64,000 bases of DNA from contig OZ010586.1 in NCBI GenBank assembly GCA_963932145.1, positions 68,151,254 through 68,215,253 of the forward strand, given 5' to 3'. The notes below the pieces were generated by a model. The model was not told where the DNA came from. It was given only the letters and a program-made list of their open reading frames with translations, and did not search any database. The translations under genes were made by a program, and so were the position numbers. This DNA comes from Acanthosepion lycidas. Taxonomy: Eukaryota; Mollusca; Cephalopoda; Sepiida; Sepiidae. This document shows, piece by piece, positions 55,823 through 64,000 of the stretch (position 1 is its first letter; each line of letters begins with the position of its first letter).

Positions 55823-55887
<65 letters not shown>
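55823..55887. repeat. (TA)n tract at a LINE break
   Basis: It abuts the RTE fragment. What follows on the other side is not RTE. Confidence 0.95.
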
Positions 55888-55893
<6 letters not shown>

Positions 55894-56537
55894 CTAGCAT
55901 CATGGTCCGGGGTTGCCCGTGCTTGATTCAAAAATCGTACGACTCATACAGCAATCACTATCACTTGAATATTTTTGCCCTTCCTTGCCTTTAAAGGAGT
56001 GCCCTTTGCCGTGCTGATGTTGCTACACGCCTTACTTCTTGCCTATCTCACATTGCGAATTTTTCTAAGCTCTATACTAAACATTAAATCTGTTACGAAA
56101 AAAGAACTAAACAAAATGAAGACAAAACGATCAGCTTTAAAAAAGGACTCGTAACTGGAAAAACCGAATGAAAAAAAGAATTTTAACAACAAATACTTTT
56201 TCACACCCAACCCAGTTCTGCGGAATCAGAATCAACGTTGAGTTTAAGTAAGCGAATGAGCCAATTGGTGTAAAGTGCCATGCAGATTTAAATTTTTCCC
56301 ACTTGTGACGAATGCAGCTATCGATTTTTTTGCATGCTAGTTAACATTCGTGTCAGTCAATTGTTGACTCTCACGCTGGCCAATAGAATCTTCCTGAAAT
56401 GCAAAGTCGGTCTTGGCCTTCCCGCTAACTTGGAGCATGTGCATGTAAATTTTGGTGCAAATCCGTCGAAAATTGCGGCCGTGCATTCGTTACACACACA
56501 CTCACACACACACATCCTGCCTTTTATATATATAATA
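55888..56537. other. Unassigned stretch
   Basis: Fairly complex sequence with no repeat or motif I recognise. The plus-strand frame 56334-56801 starts here but becomes a pyrimidine-rich translation. Confidence 0.45.
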
Positions 56538-56539
56538 TT

Positions 56540-56800
56540 TAACAATACATTTGCTTCCCCTCCCATCCTTCCCTATAATTTACAATACAATTTTCTTCCC
56601 CCCATCCTTCAGTATATTTACAAGAAACCCTTCCTTAAATTTACGTTATATTTACTTTTCTTTTCTACTTCTTTCTTCTTTATACATTTACGATACACTT
56701 GCTTTCTTTTTTTTCTTGTTCTCTTCACTCTTCTCCTTCTTTTTATTCTTCCTCCTCCTTACCCCACCTCCTTTCTATTACACTCAACATTATGCGTTTG
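56540..56800. repeat. Pyrimidine-rich degenerate repeats
   Basis: C/T-rich sequence with recurring TTTAC.ATAC.TTTGCTTTC-like blocks. Long open frames here reflect composition only. Confidence 0.6.
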
Positions 56801-56927
56801 ACCGTGGTGCGTTTGTTTATTTATTTATTTTTGAAAAATAATAATGTAGCATTATTGGTCAGTTGATAGAATTAGCCTGATGATACCGTAAGGTCGAAAC
56901 CAAGGTCGCGTATTCTAATTTTTAAAG

Positions 56928-56934
<7 letters not shown>

Positions 56935-56977
<43 letters not shown>
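56935..56977. repeat. (TA)n at the 3' end of an RTE fragment
   Basis: Read on the minus strand, the RTE terminus CTTTCAGGAAGTGGGC region passes into AAAAAAGATTATATATA. Confidence 0.93.
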
Positions 56978-56978
<1 letters not shown>

Positions 56979-56979
<1 letters not shown>

Positions 56980-57255
56980 CTTTTTTTGTGATATGTTCTT
57001 TCAGGAAGTGGGCTATCATGGCCTTCCACAACATCCTGTTCCTTATAGCTGTAATCAAACTTTAACTCTCCCTCCTCGCTCTGTCGCCCACTTGCAAAAA
57101 CCCATTAGGTAGATTATTCGTTGTTTCTCTTTACCATTACTTATTTCAATATATCCCGTAAGTGTTACATTTTTCAAGCCCTCTTTGTTCATAATGCCAT
57201 GTAGAAATTTCAACTGTTTTTTTCTGATTTTAAAGCTTCACGTAATCTAGAATAA
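56979..57255 (-). mobile_element. RTE-like LINE, 3' end
   Basis: TTTCAGGAAGTGGGCTATCA at 57000 matches TTTCAGGAAGTAGGCGATCC at 61409. Later AAGCCCTCTTTGTTCATAAT and AATTTCAACTG match 60668 and 61600. No frame remains. Confidence 0.75.
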
Positions 57256-57600
57256 AACAAGAAAAATCTTTTTAGTGTTGTTATCGTGGTGTTGACACCA
57301 CCGCCAAAAGTCTAATTGGTGCATTTAAGCCTAGACAGTCATATAGTGATCGTGTCTTGAGCGCGAAGACCTTGCCACCCATCATATCGTGTATTGTCCT
57401 TTAGCCGAGAAACTTTGATATATTTTGAAACGTGACACGGAAAAAATAAAAGCTGTGGCCACGGTTGACGAAATATCGTGAGAAACAGATTAGAAGTTAG
57501 GTTTTGTTTCTATAAACAGTATGAACGACAAAGCAGTCAACTGGAAGAAGTTAATACTGTCGACGAAGCGTAAGGAGAAAGAAAGGCGTGAGATGTCGCG
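57256..57600. other. Unassigned stretch
   Basis: GC content is slightly higher than average. GAAGAAGTTAATACTGTCGA and GGAGAAAGAAAGGCGTGAGA look coding-like but no frame holds. Confidence 0.4.
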
Positions 57601-57963
57601 ATGGCCAGCTTAAAGGGCGAAATGGTAACTAGAGAGAAGGAAGTGAACAAGGACAGTGATTTTTTTTTTATTAGCTGTTATCGAATTTCAACCCGCAGTT
57701 ATGGACTGAGAACTATACTGGATATGATTCACTTCCTCATACAAAGAGTTCAAATTCGTAAATGGCAGGAGAAAGATAAAAATCTTCAATACAGAGCTAG
57801 AAATATACTCAAAATTGTTATGAATGCAAAAGAAAAATTTCAAGTAGCTTCTTGCTTTGATTTATCATCATTATTTATTCAGTTAGCGCATTTTGCGGCG
57901 CTGTGGTCACCATTCCCTTCCATCTTTCATTTACGGTTCATGGTGACATTCAAGGTAGAATAG
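57601..57963 (+). CDS. Hypothetical open frame, unrecognised
   Basis: A 120-codon frame with a mixed, non-repetitive composition (MASLKGEMVTREKEVNKDSD, then IRKWQEKDKNLQYRARNILK). It has no signal peptide, membrane segment or known motif, and the start has no special context. Nearby RTE fragments suggest that it could be decayed transposon sequence. It is the least repeat-like long frame in this part of the window, but chance is equally likely. Confidence 0.2.
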   Translation: MASLKGEMVTREKEVNKDSDFFFISCYRISTRSYGLRTILDMIHFLIQRVQIRKWQEKDKNLQYRARNILKIVMNAKEKFQVASCFDLSSLFIQLAHFAALWSPFPSIFHLRFMVTFKVE

Positions 57964-57994
57964 TGCAATAGTTACCCGTCCCTCCACTCAGAAG

Positions 57995-58190
57995 TAAAAG
58001 AGGCACGACCTACAAGGCAGCACGCGGGTTGAATTCAGTTTGTCTTCTAGACAGGTTGCCAAAGGCTATAGGTCCCATTCAGAGATTCATACATTTTCCA
58101 AGGCATATAAGTGAATGCAATGAACTAGACTGGAATTAGAACTCCGATTCCTCAACCCGAGACGCTAGCCATTACTCTACCATGCCTTTC
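57995..58190 (-). mobile_element. S2 SINE, minus strand
   Basis: CAGGTTGCCAAAGGCTATAG, ATTTTCCAAGG, TAAGTGAATGCAATG, then ATTCCTCAACCCGAGACGCT and AGCCATTACTCTACC at the A-box end. Confidence 0.75.
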
Positions 58191-58650
58191 ATCGCTTTGT
58201 TTCAGTGTTTTTTTGTTTTGTTTTTTTAATCTGGGATGTACGCCCCGTGTGATCCATAGTGTGATTAGAAAGGAGGGTGATGAACAAACTGTTTTAATTT
58301 TATTTTATTCAAAGTTTTCCCCTTATGTCTCAAATCTGCAAAGGATCCTTCTTTGGGTATCTAAATTCTCACCTACGTATCCTGTCCCTTGAGTGGGTGG
58401 AAAGCATGGGTAGCCATGATTGATCTTGGGATTGACAGCAGAGTCGTCTCCTGCTGTCTTCTCCACAGAGATTTTATTGAGACACCAACTCTGTTTAGCT
58501 AACCGCTGACTCATCAATAGTTTCCCGCCTTTTGTCGGATCTTATTTTCCATCCTTTAGGACTACTAACCACCTTCCTTATCCCCAATAAAATGAAATCG
58601 AGAAACCGGTTTAGTTGCCGACCATCCGATAAAACACCACACACAGAAAC
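58191..58650. other. Unassigned spacer
   Basis: No gene or repeat recognised. Confidence 0.45.
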
Positions 58651-58651
58651 A

Positions 58652-59425
<774 letters not shown>

Positions 59426-59431
59426 GGCGTT

Positions 59432-59478
59432 CAAGTCGTCTGAAGATCGTGAGAGCGTGAAACCTGAGTAACGACTTG
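59432..59478 (+). ncRNA. Hammerhead ribozyme-like motif, best stem I
   Basis: CAAGTCGT (59432-59439) pairs perfectly with ACGACTTG (59471-59478): an 8-bp stem I. Between them are CTGAAGA (59440-59446), a short stem II (CG/CG with a GAGA-type loop), GAAA (59459-59462), C, a CTGA loop, and GTA (59468-59470) at the expected NUH cleavage position. All invariant core bases fit. Stem III is only 2 bp with a four-base loop, the minimal form known from Penelope-like elements and retrozymes. The first stem II pair is a T-T mismatch. Confidence 0.6.
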
Positions 59479-59680
59479 GGCTGTCCTTTGTTAAATGTTC
59501 ACGTTGTAAATTGTTTTTTGCTGTCTAGATAATCTGGGCGTTGGGTTTTTTATTGTGTACGTAAGTGTTTGCCTTTTGTTCTTTCTTTCTTTCTTTACTT
59601 ATTCGGGATTTTTTTTGTCTAATTTGTTAGGTCTTCGGGAAGTGTCTGTTGGTCACACTAACACAATAGATTTTTCTTTA
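59479..59680. other. T-rich spacer
   Basis: No element protein or end seen next to the hammerhead-like motif. Confidence 0.4.
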
Positions 59681-59682
59681 GT

Positions 59683-59701
59683 GGTAGTAGTAGTAGTAGT
59701 A

Positions 59702-59768
<67 letters not shown>

Positions 59769-59782
59769 CGTGTGTGTGTGTC
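59683..59782. repeat. (GTA)n-(TA)n-(GT)n microsatellite
   Basis: GTA (59683-59703), TA (59704-59755), GT (59756-59780). Confidence 0.95.
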
Positions 59783-59834
59783 CTTGTGTTTTTGTGTGCA
59801 TGTGTAAAGCGCAAAAATTAAGCAAACATTATGT

Positions 59835-59962
59835 GGTTGCCTCGGACTGGGCTAAGGGTTAACGAGTCCGTCTGAACGACCATTACTACTGAGTAATGAT
59901 TTCGATCCTCATTGGGTAACACAAACATGCGGCCTTGTGCCAAAAGTAAGATAAGCCTTGTC
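59835..59962 (+). mobile_element. tRNA-derived SINE, family S1, plus strand
   Basis: GGGCTAAGGGTTAACGAGTC (A-box region), GATTTCGATCCTCATTGGGT (B-box region), then GCGGCCTTGTGCC. It matches the reverse of the copies at 1269, 6425 and 20385. Confidence 0.75.
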
Positions 59963-60054
59963 TACAACAGCATAAGTGTCCACGTTGTCTACATTTTCAA
60001 TATGGCATCAAGTCTAGGTAAAGATAGTTTGCCGGAGCTCATCCCTCTTCGAGC

Positions 60055-60275
60055 TAGTTTTCAAATTTAGATTTTTCCTCCTCCATGACCGGTTACCATC
60101 TCAAGGAACGAGATCTCAGTTAGCCTTGCTATTTAACCTATAGAATGAGAAGTGACAGATTCACACCTACACCGAGAGTATTTATGCGAAATTTATCGCA
60201 AGGAGTTCTGTCGGAATTCGAACTTGGATCGCCGATTTCTTTATTCTATTCGCTAACCGTTATATTGCACGCACA
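60055..60275 (-). mobile_element. S2 SINE, minus strand
   Basis: GACCGGTTACCATC, TTGCTATTTAACC, TTCGGAATTCGAACTTGGATC (B box reversed) and ATTCGCTAACCGTTATATTG (A box reversed). Confidence 0.75.
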
Positions 60276-60539
60276 TGCAGTCTCTGTATATTAAACAATG
60301 CATATTGCCCGTCTCCGGAGATTTATTTCTAACATGTCGGATACTCTTTTATATTAAGCGCATTGCACGCATAATTAAAAAAACTTGCATTTATTGTTAT
60401 TTTGAATCATGTGGAATAACATGCATTGCTTGCGATAAAACTGTAAACATTTTCTCTCACAGTCTTCTGATCTTTCGAATGGGTGAAATGATTTTTTTCC
60501 GTCTTTGTGTTGTATTATGTCAGTAGCTCTTAACAATAT
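60276..60539. other. AT-rich spacer
   Basis: Nothing recognised. The open frame 60275-60526 lacks motifs. Confidence 0.45.
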
Positions 60540-60705
60540 TTGTCTTTTCACTATGCTTCTCACACCCTATTTTGCCCTCCATTCATATAAACTTGTTAAG
60601 GTAGGCTACCACTTGTTTTTCTCTCTTTTTACCTTCAATATATCCTGTTAATCTCAAATTTTCCAAGCCCTCTTATCCAAGAAATTTCAACTGTCTATGT
60701 CTGTT
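60540..60705 (-). mobile_element. RTE-like LINE, 3' fragment
   Basis: ATATCCTGTTAATCTCAAAT, TTTCCAAGCCCTCTT and GAAATTTCAACTG match 57150-57220 and 61590-61640. Confidence 0.65.
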
Positions 60706-60714
60706 AGTCAGTTG

Positions 60715-60945
60715 AGTGCCATACATGATACACGCTTGGGCGATCATGACATTTGCAACTGATGACTGACTAAACAGAGGATTTTCCCGCAGTAGGTTGC
60801 CTTTTCTTTCTGCAATAGAATGGTTGATAACCAAGGCAATACAGTCTGTCCTGCTATTCAGCCCATAGCTGGAGTTATTTGAGATGGTATTTGCGCGTAA
60901 ATGAATGTAACAAACCCGAGTGAAATTGGAACGAATTATCCATCA
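60715..60945 (-). mobile_element. S2 SINE, truncated before the A box
   Basis: AGTGCCATACATGATACACG (3' end reversed), GATTTTCCCGCAGTAGGTTGC, TAACCAAGGCAATACAGTCT, GCGTAAATGAATGTAACAAA. It stops at the B-box region. Confidence 0.75.
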
Positions 60946-61389
60946 CCCAACACCAATCAGCTGAGACAACATCAACGATTTTAGATTTGAATTTAGATGG
61001 CTTATCTCACTTTCGCAATAATACCTTTAAAGAAAGCATGAATCAAAAGTTCTATGTCCTTTGTCCTATCGCTAGACATCATGACCATGATCTTATCATT
61101 ATCACGCCATGAATACAAAAAAAGAAAAAAAAAAGATGGGGCAAATTTAAATTATCTTGCTTCATATTGACAGTGTAATGGCTCCTATATCCATTTTTAT
61201 TATTGATACATATAGTCTAGCAAATGATTACTCTTGAAACATATCTTTAAACGTAAAGTAATGAAATTAGTAGCTTTTATCACTAGGCCGCTGAAAATTT
61301 TAAAGTTAACAACCCTATTCATGGAGATCAGTAAAAAAACGTGTAACGTTCGTACATTTTAAGGTGAAATATTTGTTTTGAATAAAGTT
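60946..61389. other. AT-rich spacer
   Basis: No feature recognised. Confidence 0.45.
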
Positions 61390-62158
61390 ATTTCTTTCTT
61401 TTCATGTGTCATATCCTTTCAGGAAGTAGGCGATCCTGGCTCTCTACCTCCCTCTATCCCTTGCAGCTCTCAACAAGTTCCTTTCCTCTGCTTCCCCACG
61501 CAGACCACGTTGTCATCCACTTGCTTAAGCCCGCAAGGTATGTCAGGCGTTGTTTTCCCTAGGCTCTCTTTTTCTCTATTCGACCCGTGAGTATCTCATT
61601 CTCCAGGTCCTCCTTCCACATTATGTGTTCCAGAAACTTCAGCTGCTTCTTCCTGATGTTGAGTATAAGCCTCTACCTTCTTTACAACCTCTCTAAGACC
61701 TCATCGTTGCTCACACGCTCGGTCCATGATATCCTTAGCATGCTTCTGTAGAACCACATCTCTGTAGCCTGGAGTTTCTTTATCTTTGAGGAAATCGTCC
61801 AACATTCGCTGCTGTAAAGGACAGATGTCACATAACAGTTCAGTATTCTTTTCTTTGTTACCAAAGAAATCCCTCTGTCTCGCAATACTCTGCCTAGCTT
61901 TTTGAATGGGTCCTTGGCCATCCCAATAAATCTACGGATCTCATTGTCGCACTTGCTGTCCTCTGTCAAGACGCTTCCCAGATATTTAAACTTCCGCGTC
62001 TGCTTGATTCCAGTGTTTCCGACCTGCAAATCGCATTTTGAGCTCATCCTCTTACCGATGACCATGCATTCTGTCTCCTTGTAGTTTATGCCTAGCCCTT
62101 TCTTCTCACTCTCCATCTGAATTCTGTTGAATCTGTAACATAATATCATCATTGCTGA
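61390..62158 (-). mobile_element. RTE-like LINE, C-terminal half and 3' end
   Basis: The longest of the four minus-strand RTE fragments. Its 3' end lies at about 61390. It is cut at its 5' side (62158) just before the RT palm region would start. Confidence 0.88.
61682..62152 (-). pseudogene. RTE-like reverse transcriptase, C-terminal part
   Basis: A 156-codon frame without stops reads KKGLGINYKETECMVIGKRM, RKFKYLGSVLTEDSKCDNEI, KKLGRVLRDRGISLVTKKRI, LNCYVTSVLYSSECWTIS and ATEMWFYRSMLRISWTERVS. This is the thumb and C-terminal region of RTE-clade LINE proteins. The catalytic YADD block, which lies just upstream in intact proteins, is absent, so the fragment is inactive. Its long open frame suggests a younger insertion than the 47050 copy. 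Confidence 0.88.
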
Positions 62159-62235
62159 GAAGGAAAATGTGTTATTAGAATCTCAGGAAATATATTGTTG
62201 TCCGAAGTCAAGAAATACACACACACACACATATA

Positions 62236-62301
62236 TTAGGTTGGTGCAAAAATAATTTCGTTTTCTAACATATGTTACTATGTGAGAAAACGAAATTATT
62301 T
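62236..62301. mobile_element. Mariner-end hairpin, right end lost to (TA)n
   Basis: TTAGGTTGGTGCAAAAATAA on the left, with the arm repeated inverted (GAGAAAACGAAATTATTTT) up to about 62301. The outer 12 bases of the right end are replaced by TATATA. Confidence 0.82.
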
Positions 62302-62459
62302 TATATATATATATACGCATGCATATAAGCAGTGTTTACTTCTCTTTCTTCATATAAGCCAACAGAAGAGCATCCATTAATTTTACTTACAACAGACTGA
62401 TGTAACAATGTTGACCAAAATTCAGTTCGATGTAAATGTCAAGGCAAGTGTCTTTTTTT

Positions 62460-62640
62460 CGGGCGATGTAAATATAAAATAGAACACTGAGGTAAAAAAA
62501 AAAAAAAAAAAACTAGAGGTGACAGTCTGTTTCATGCTTGAACGCAATCTTCAGTTCATATCGCCTGAAAATTGCGTTCAAGTATGAAAGAGGCTGTCAC
62601 CAATCAGCGTTGACCTCAGTGTTTACACAAACACACCCAA
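62460..62640. mobile_element. F4-family foldback with opposed hammerhead-like cores
   Basis: The arms at about 62518-62555 and 62565-62602 pair (GTGACAG, TTTCAT, TTGAACGCAAT with partners). The minus strand of the left arm reads CTGAAGATTGCG...GCATGAAACAGACTGTC (62521-62554), a full core by sequence. The plus strand of the right arm has the decayed CTGAAAA version. Stem I does not pair convincingly. Confidence 0.6.
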
Positions 62641-62664
62641 ACACACGCACACACATATTTTTAT

Positions 62665-62799
62665 ATATGAAGAAATATAGTTTTAAGGTGTACTATATTT
62701 ATGGGATAAAGTAGTCAAAATAGAGATAGAGCGTATGTAAATATAAAAGTGAACATTGAAGTCAACACTGTCGCCTCTGAGTGTTGACTTCAATATTCA

Positions 62800-62804
<5 letters not shown>
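62665..62804 (+). mobile_element. F4 foldback, short copy
   Basis: TATGAAGAAATATAGTTTTA, GGGATAAAGTAGTCAAAATA, AAGTGAACATTGAAGTCAAC, then the inverted arm GAGTGTTGACTTCAATATTC. GTCGCCTCT remains between the arms, but the hammerhead core has been lost. It ends at a TA tract. Confidence 0.75.
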
Positions 62805-62850
<46 letters not shown>

Positions 62851-62900
62851 ATTATTATTAGTAGTAGTAGTAGTAGTAGTAGTAATAGTAGTAGTAGTAA
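62805..62900. repeat. (TA)n-(TTA)n-(GTA)n microsatellite
   Basis: TA (62803-62846), ATT (62847-62860), AGT with two AAT interruptions (62861-62899). Confidence 0.95.
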
Positions 62901-63133
62901 TCTTATAAGTATAAGAAACAATACTCGTTCGGAAAACCTTCGGTGTCTTGATTTGCAAATAATCAAACCAATACCAAAGGGAAAAAAAAGGTGTAAAAAA
63001 AGAAAGAACCAAGAACATGTACGTTAACCGAAAATAATCGTCTAGCATGCAAGTCCAAAGCCCAAAGAAAAAAAACGATACGAGTACGCAAAATAACGAA
63101 ATAAAGTGTTCAATACAATAAGTAGAGAAGACC

Positions 63134-63256
63134 TAGTTAAACCGAGAGAGCCAGATAACCTACCACGGTTTTACCTTAGCGGATCGTCAGATAAAGCTGG
63201 CTTCCCTGACGATCCGCTAAGGTGAAATCGTGGTAGGTTGTCTGGCTCTCTAGGTT

Positions 63257-63262
<6 letters not shown>
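63134..63262. mobile_element. Foldback with 57-base arms
   Basis: Left arm 63134-63190, loop of ~15 bases, right arm 63206-63262. Shared blocks include GGATCGTCAG, GAGAGCCAGA and CTACCACG, with few mismatches. A (TA)n tract follows directly. Confidence 0.85.

Positions 63263-63330
<68 letters not shown>
63263..63330. repeat. (TA)n tract
   Basis: It fills the space between the foldback and the next transposon. Confidence 0.95.
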
Positions 63331-63331
<1 letters not shown>

Positions 63332-63865
63332 GGTATCCCAAAATAATGTGTACACTCTTTAAATATTAATAGTTAATAATACATTACCGTGATATGAGAA
63401 CATATGAATGAAAAGAGGCAAAAAGATGGATTGGAAGAAGAGGGACAGTTGAATACCCACCTAAATCACCAGATTTGACACACTTGGATTTCTTTTTGTC
63501 GGTGTTTTTAAAAGACAAAGTTTGCAGCAGATAACCTGTAACAATTGCTGAAATGAGAGTAGCAACTAAAGAGGAATGTGCTCAAATACCAGAGCAAATG
63601 ATACTGGACGTTTGTAGGTCTATTTCGTTAAGATATGAAAAGTGTATTAAACAGAACGGCAACCAGTTTCAGCACTTGATGTGAACTCATCATTATATGC
63701 TTTTATCTTATTAAAGTTAATTTTCGATGTTTTTTGTATATTTTACTCTGAAATTCTTTAAATGTATATTCTTTCTCTTGTATTAATCTTATTTACAATT
63801 CAAAATACATAAATTGAATAATTTATAACGATTCAAAGAGTGTATATCTTATTTTGGGACACCCT
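63331..63865 (+). mobile_element. Tc1/mariner-like element, second DDxD family, deleted
   Basis: Ends GGGTATCCCAAAATAATG and CTTATTTTGGGACACCCT are inverted repeats; TA follows the right end after TATG. Length is 535 bases against ~1.2 kb expected. Confidence 0.85.
63418..63684 (+). pseudogene. Transposase C-terminus (PPKSPDLTHLDFF type)
   Basis: The frame reads KRWIGRRGTVEYPPKSPDLT, then HLDFFLSVFLKDKVCSR with the third catalytic Asp (HLD), a stop, and IAEMRVATKEECAQIPEQM, CRSISLRYEKCIKQNGNQF. This matches the C-terminal pattern of a common arthropod/mollusc mariner-like family. The N-terminal and first two catalytic blocks are deleted. Confidence 0.82.
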
Positions 63866-63934
63866 ATGTATTATTTTCCCCTTTTCCTTCTCATTGCACA
63901 TCCTTTTCTAGTGTTTTAATTTAAATCTCCCGTG

Positions 63935-63969
63935 GAGGCCTGATGAGCGGTAACGAAACCGGTTGCTTC
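63935..63969 (+). ncRNA. Hammerhead ribozyme-like motif with minimal stems
   Basis: GAGGC pairs with GCTTC (5 bp with one G-T) as stem I. The core reads CTGATGA (63940-63946), a stem II reduced to its closing G-C with a six-base loop, GAAA (63955-63958), C-CG-G as stem III, and GTT at the cleavage position. CTGATGA is the exact consensus. Stem II looks shrunken by a deletion. Confidence 0.5.
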
Positions 63970-64000
63970 GCTTTTAGAAATGTCTAGTAATATCAAGCTT

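Noticed and set aside
56334-56801. 155-codon frame with hydrophobic stretches resembling a membrane protein
   Set aside because: The hydrophobic part is a translation of pyrimidine-rich repeats; a second overlapping frame is equally open.

Overview
The window looks like non-coding DNA from a large, repeat-rich invertebrate genome. A cephalopod mollusc such as an octopus is my best guess. This is an inference: the DNA is AT-rich, it is packed with long (TA)n, (CTAT)n and (CA)n arrays, it holds several tRNA-headed SINE families, and it is littered with decayed Tc1/mariner, Jockey/CR1-like and RTE-like elements. I saw no bacterial genes, CRISPR array, retrovirus, LTR element or Polinton.

Only one piece of likely host gene stands out. 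A TATA box (14329-14336) lies about 600 bases upstream of a good start context and a 61-base first coding exon (14939-14999). That exon encodes a signal-peptide-like start and ends in a strong phase-1 splice donor. Its intron probably covers much of what follows, and I could not identify later exons.

The rest is mobile elements and their debris. A Jockey/CR1-like LINE (called family A here) has one large copy at 7577-9994 with endonuclease motifs but a deleted RT core, plus at least eight shorter 3' fragments. A second LINE (family B) and an RTE-like LINE are also present; the RTE fragments cluster at 55.6-62.2 kb. DNA transposons include an Hsmar1-like mariner remnant (1781-2362), 70-101 base hairpins made almost entirely of mariner ends, three remnants of a DDxD Tc1/mariner family, a second DDxD family at 63331-63865, and two copies of a TTAA-flanked piggyBac-like non-autonomous element.

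The most striking features are these. (1) One piggyBac-like copy (about 31665-34077) carries about 60 tandem copies of a 33-base unit, while its sister copy (22225-22694) carries only about one and a half. (2) Several sites (59432-59478, 50046-50105, 23607-23645, 63935-63969) have the conserved core and pairing of type I hammerhead ribozymes, some of them inside a foldback repeat family flanked by (TA)n. (3) There are several unrelated long foldbacks, and a degenerate 5S rRNA-like sequence at 40789-40918.

Regional layout: 0-14 kb holds DNA transposons, LINE A and microsatellites; 14-17 kb the gene start and its intron; 17-30 kb LINE A fragments, foldbacks and the short piggyBac-like copy; 31-36.5 kb the minisatellite element and tetranucleotide arrays; 36.5-45 kb SINEs, the 5S relic and a GC-rich hairpin cluster; 45-50 kb transposons, an RTE copy and the hammerhead-bearing foldback; 51-54.5 kb a SINE cluster; 54.5-64 kb RTE and SINE fragments, further hammerhead-like motifs and a terminal transposon.
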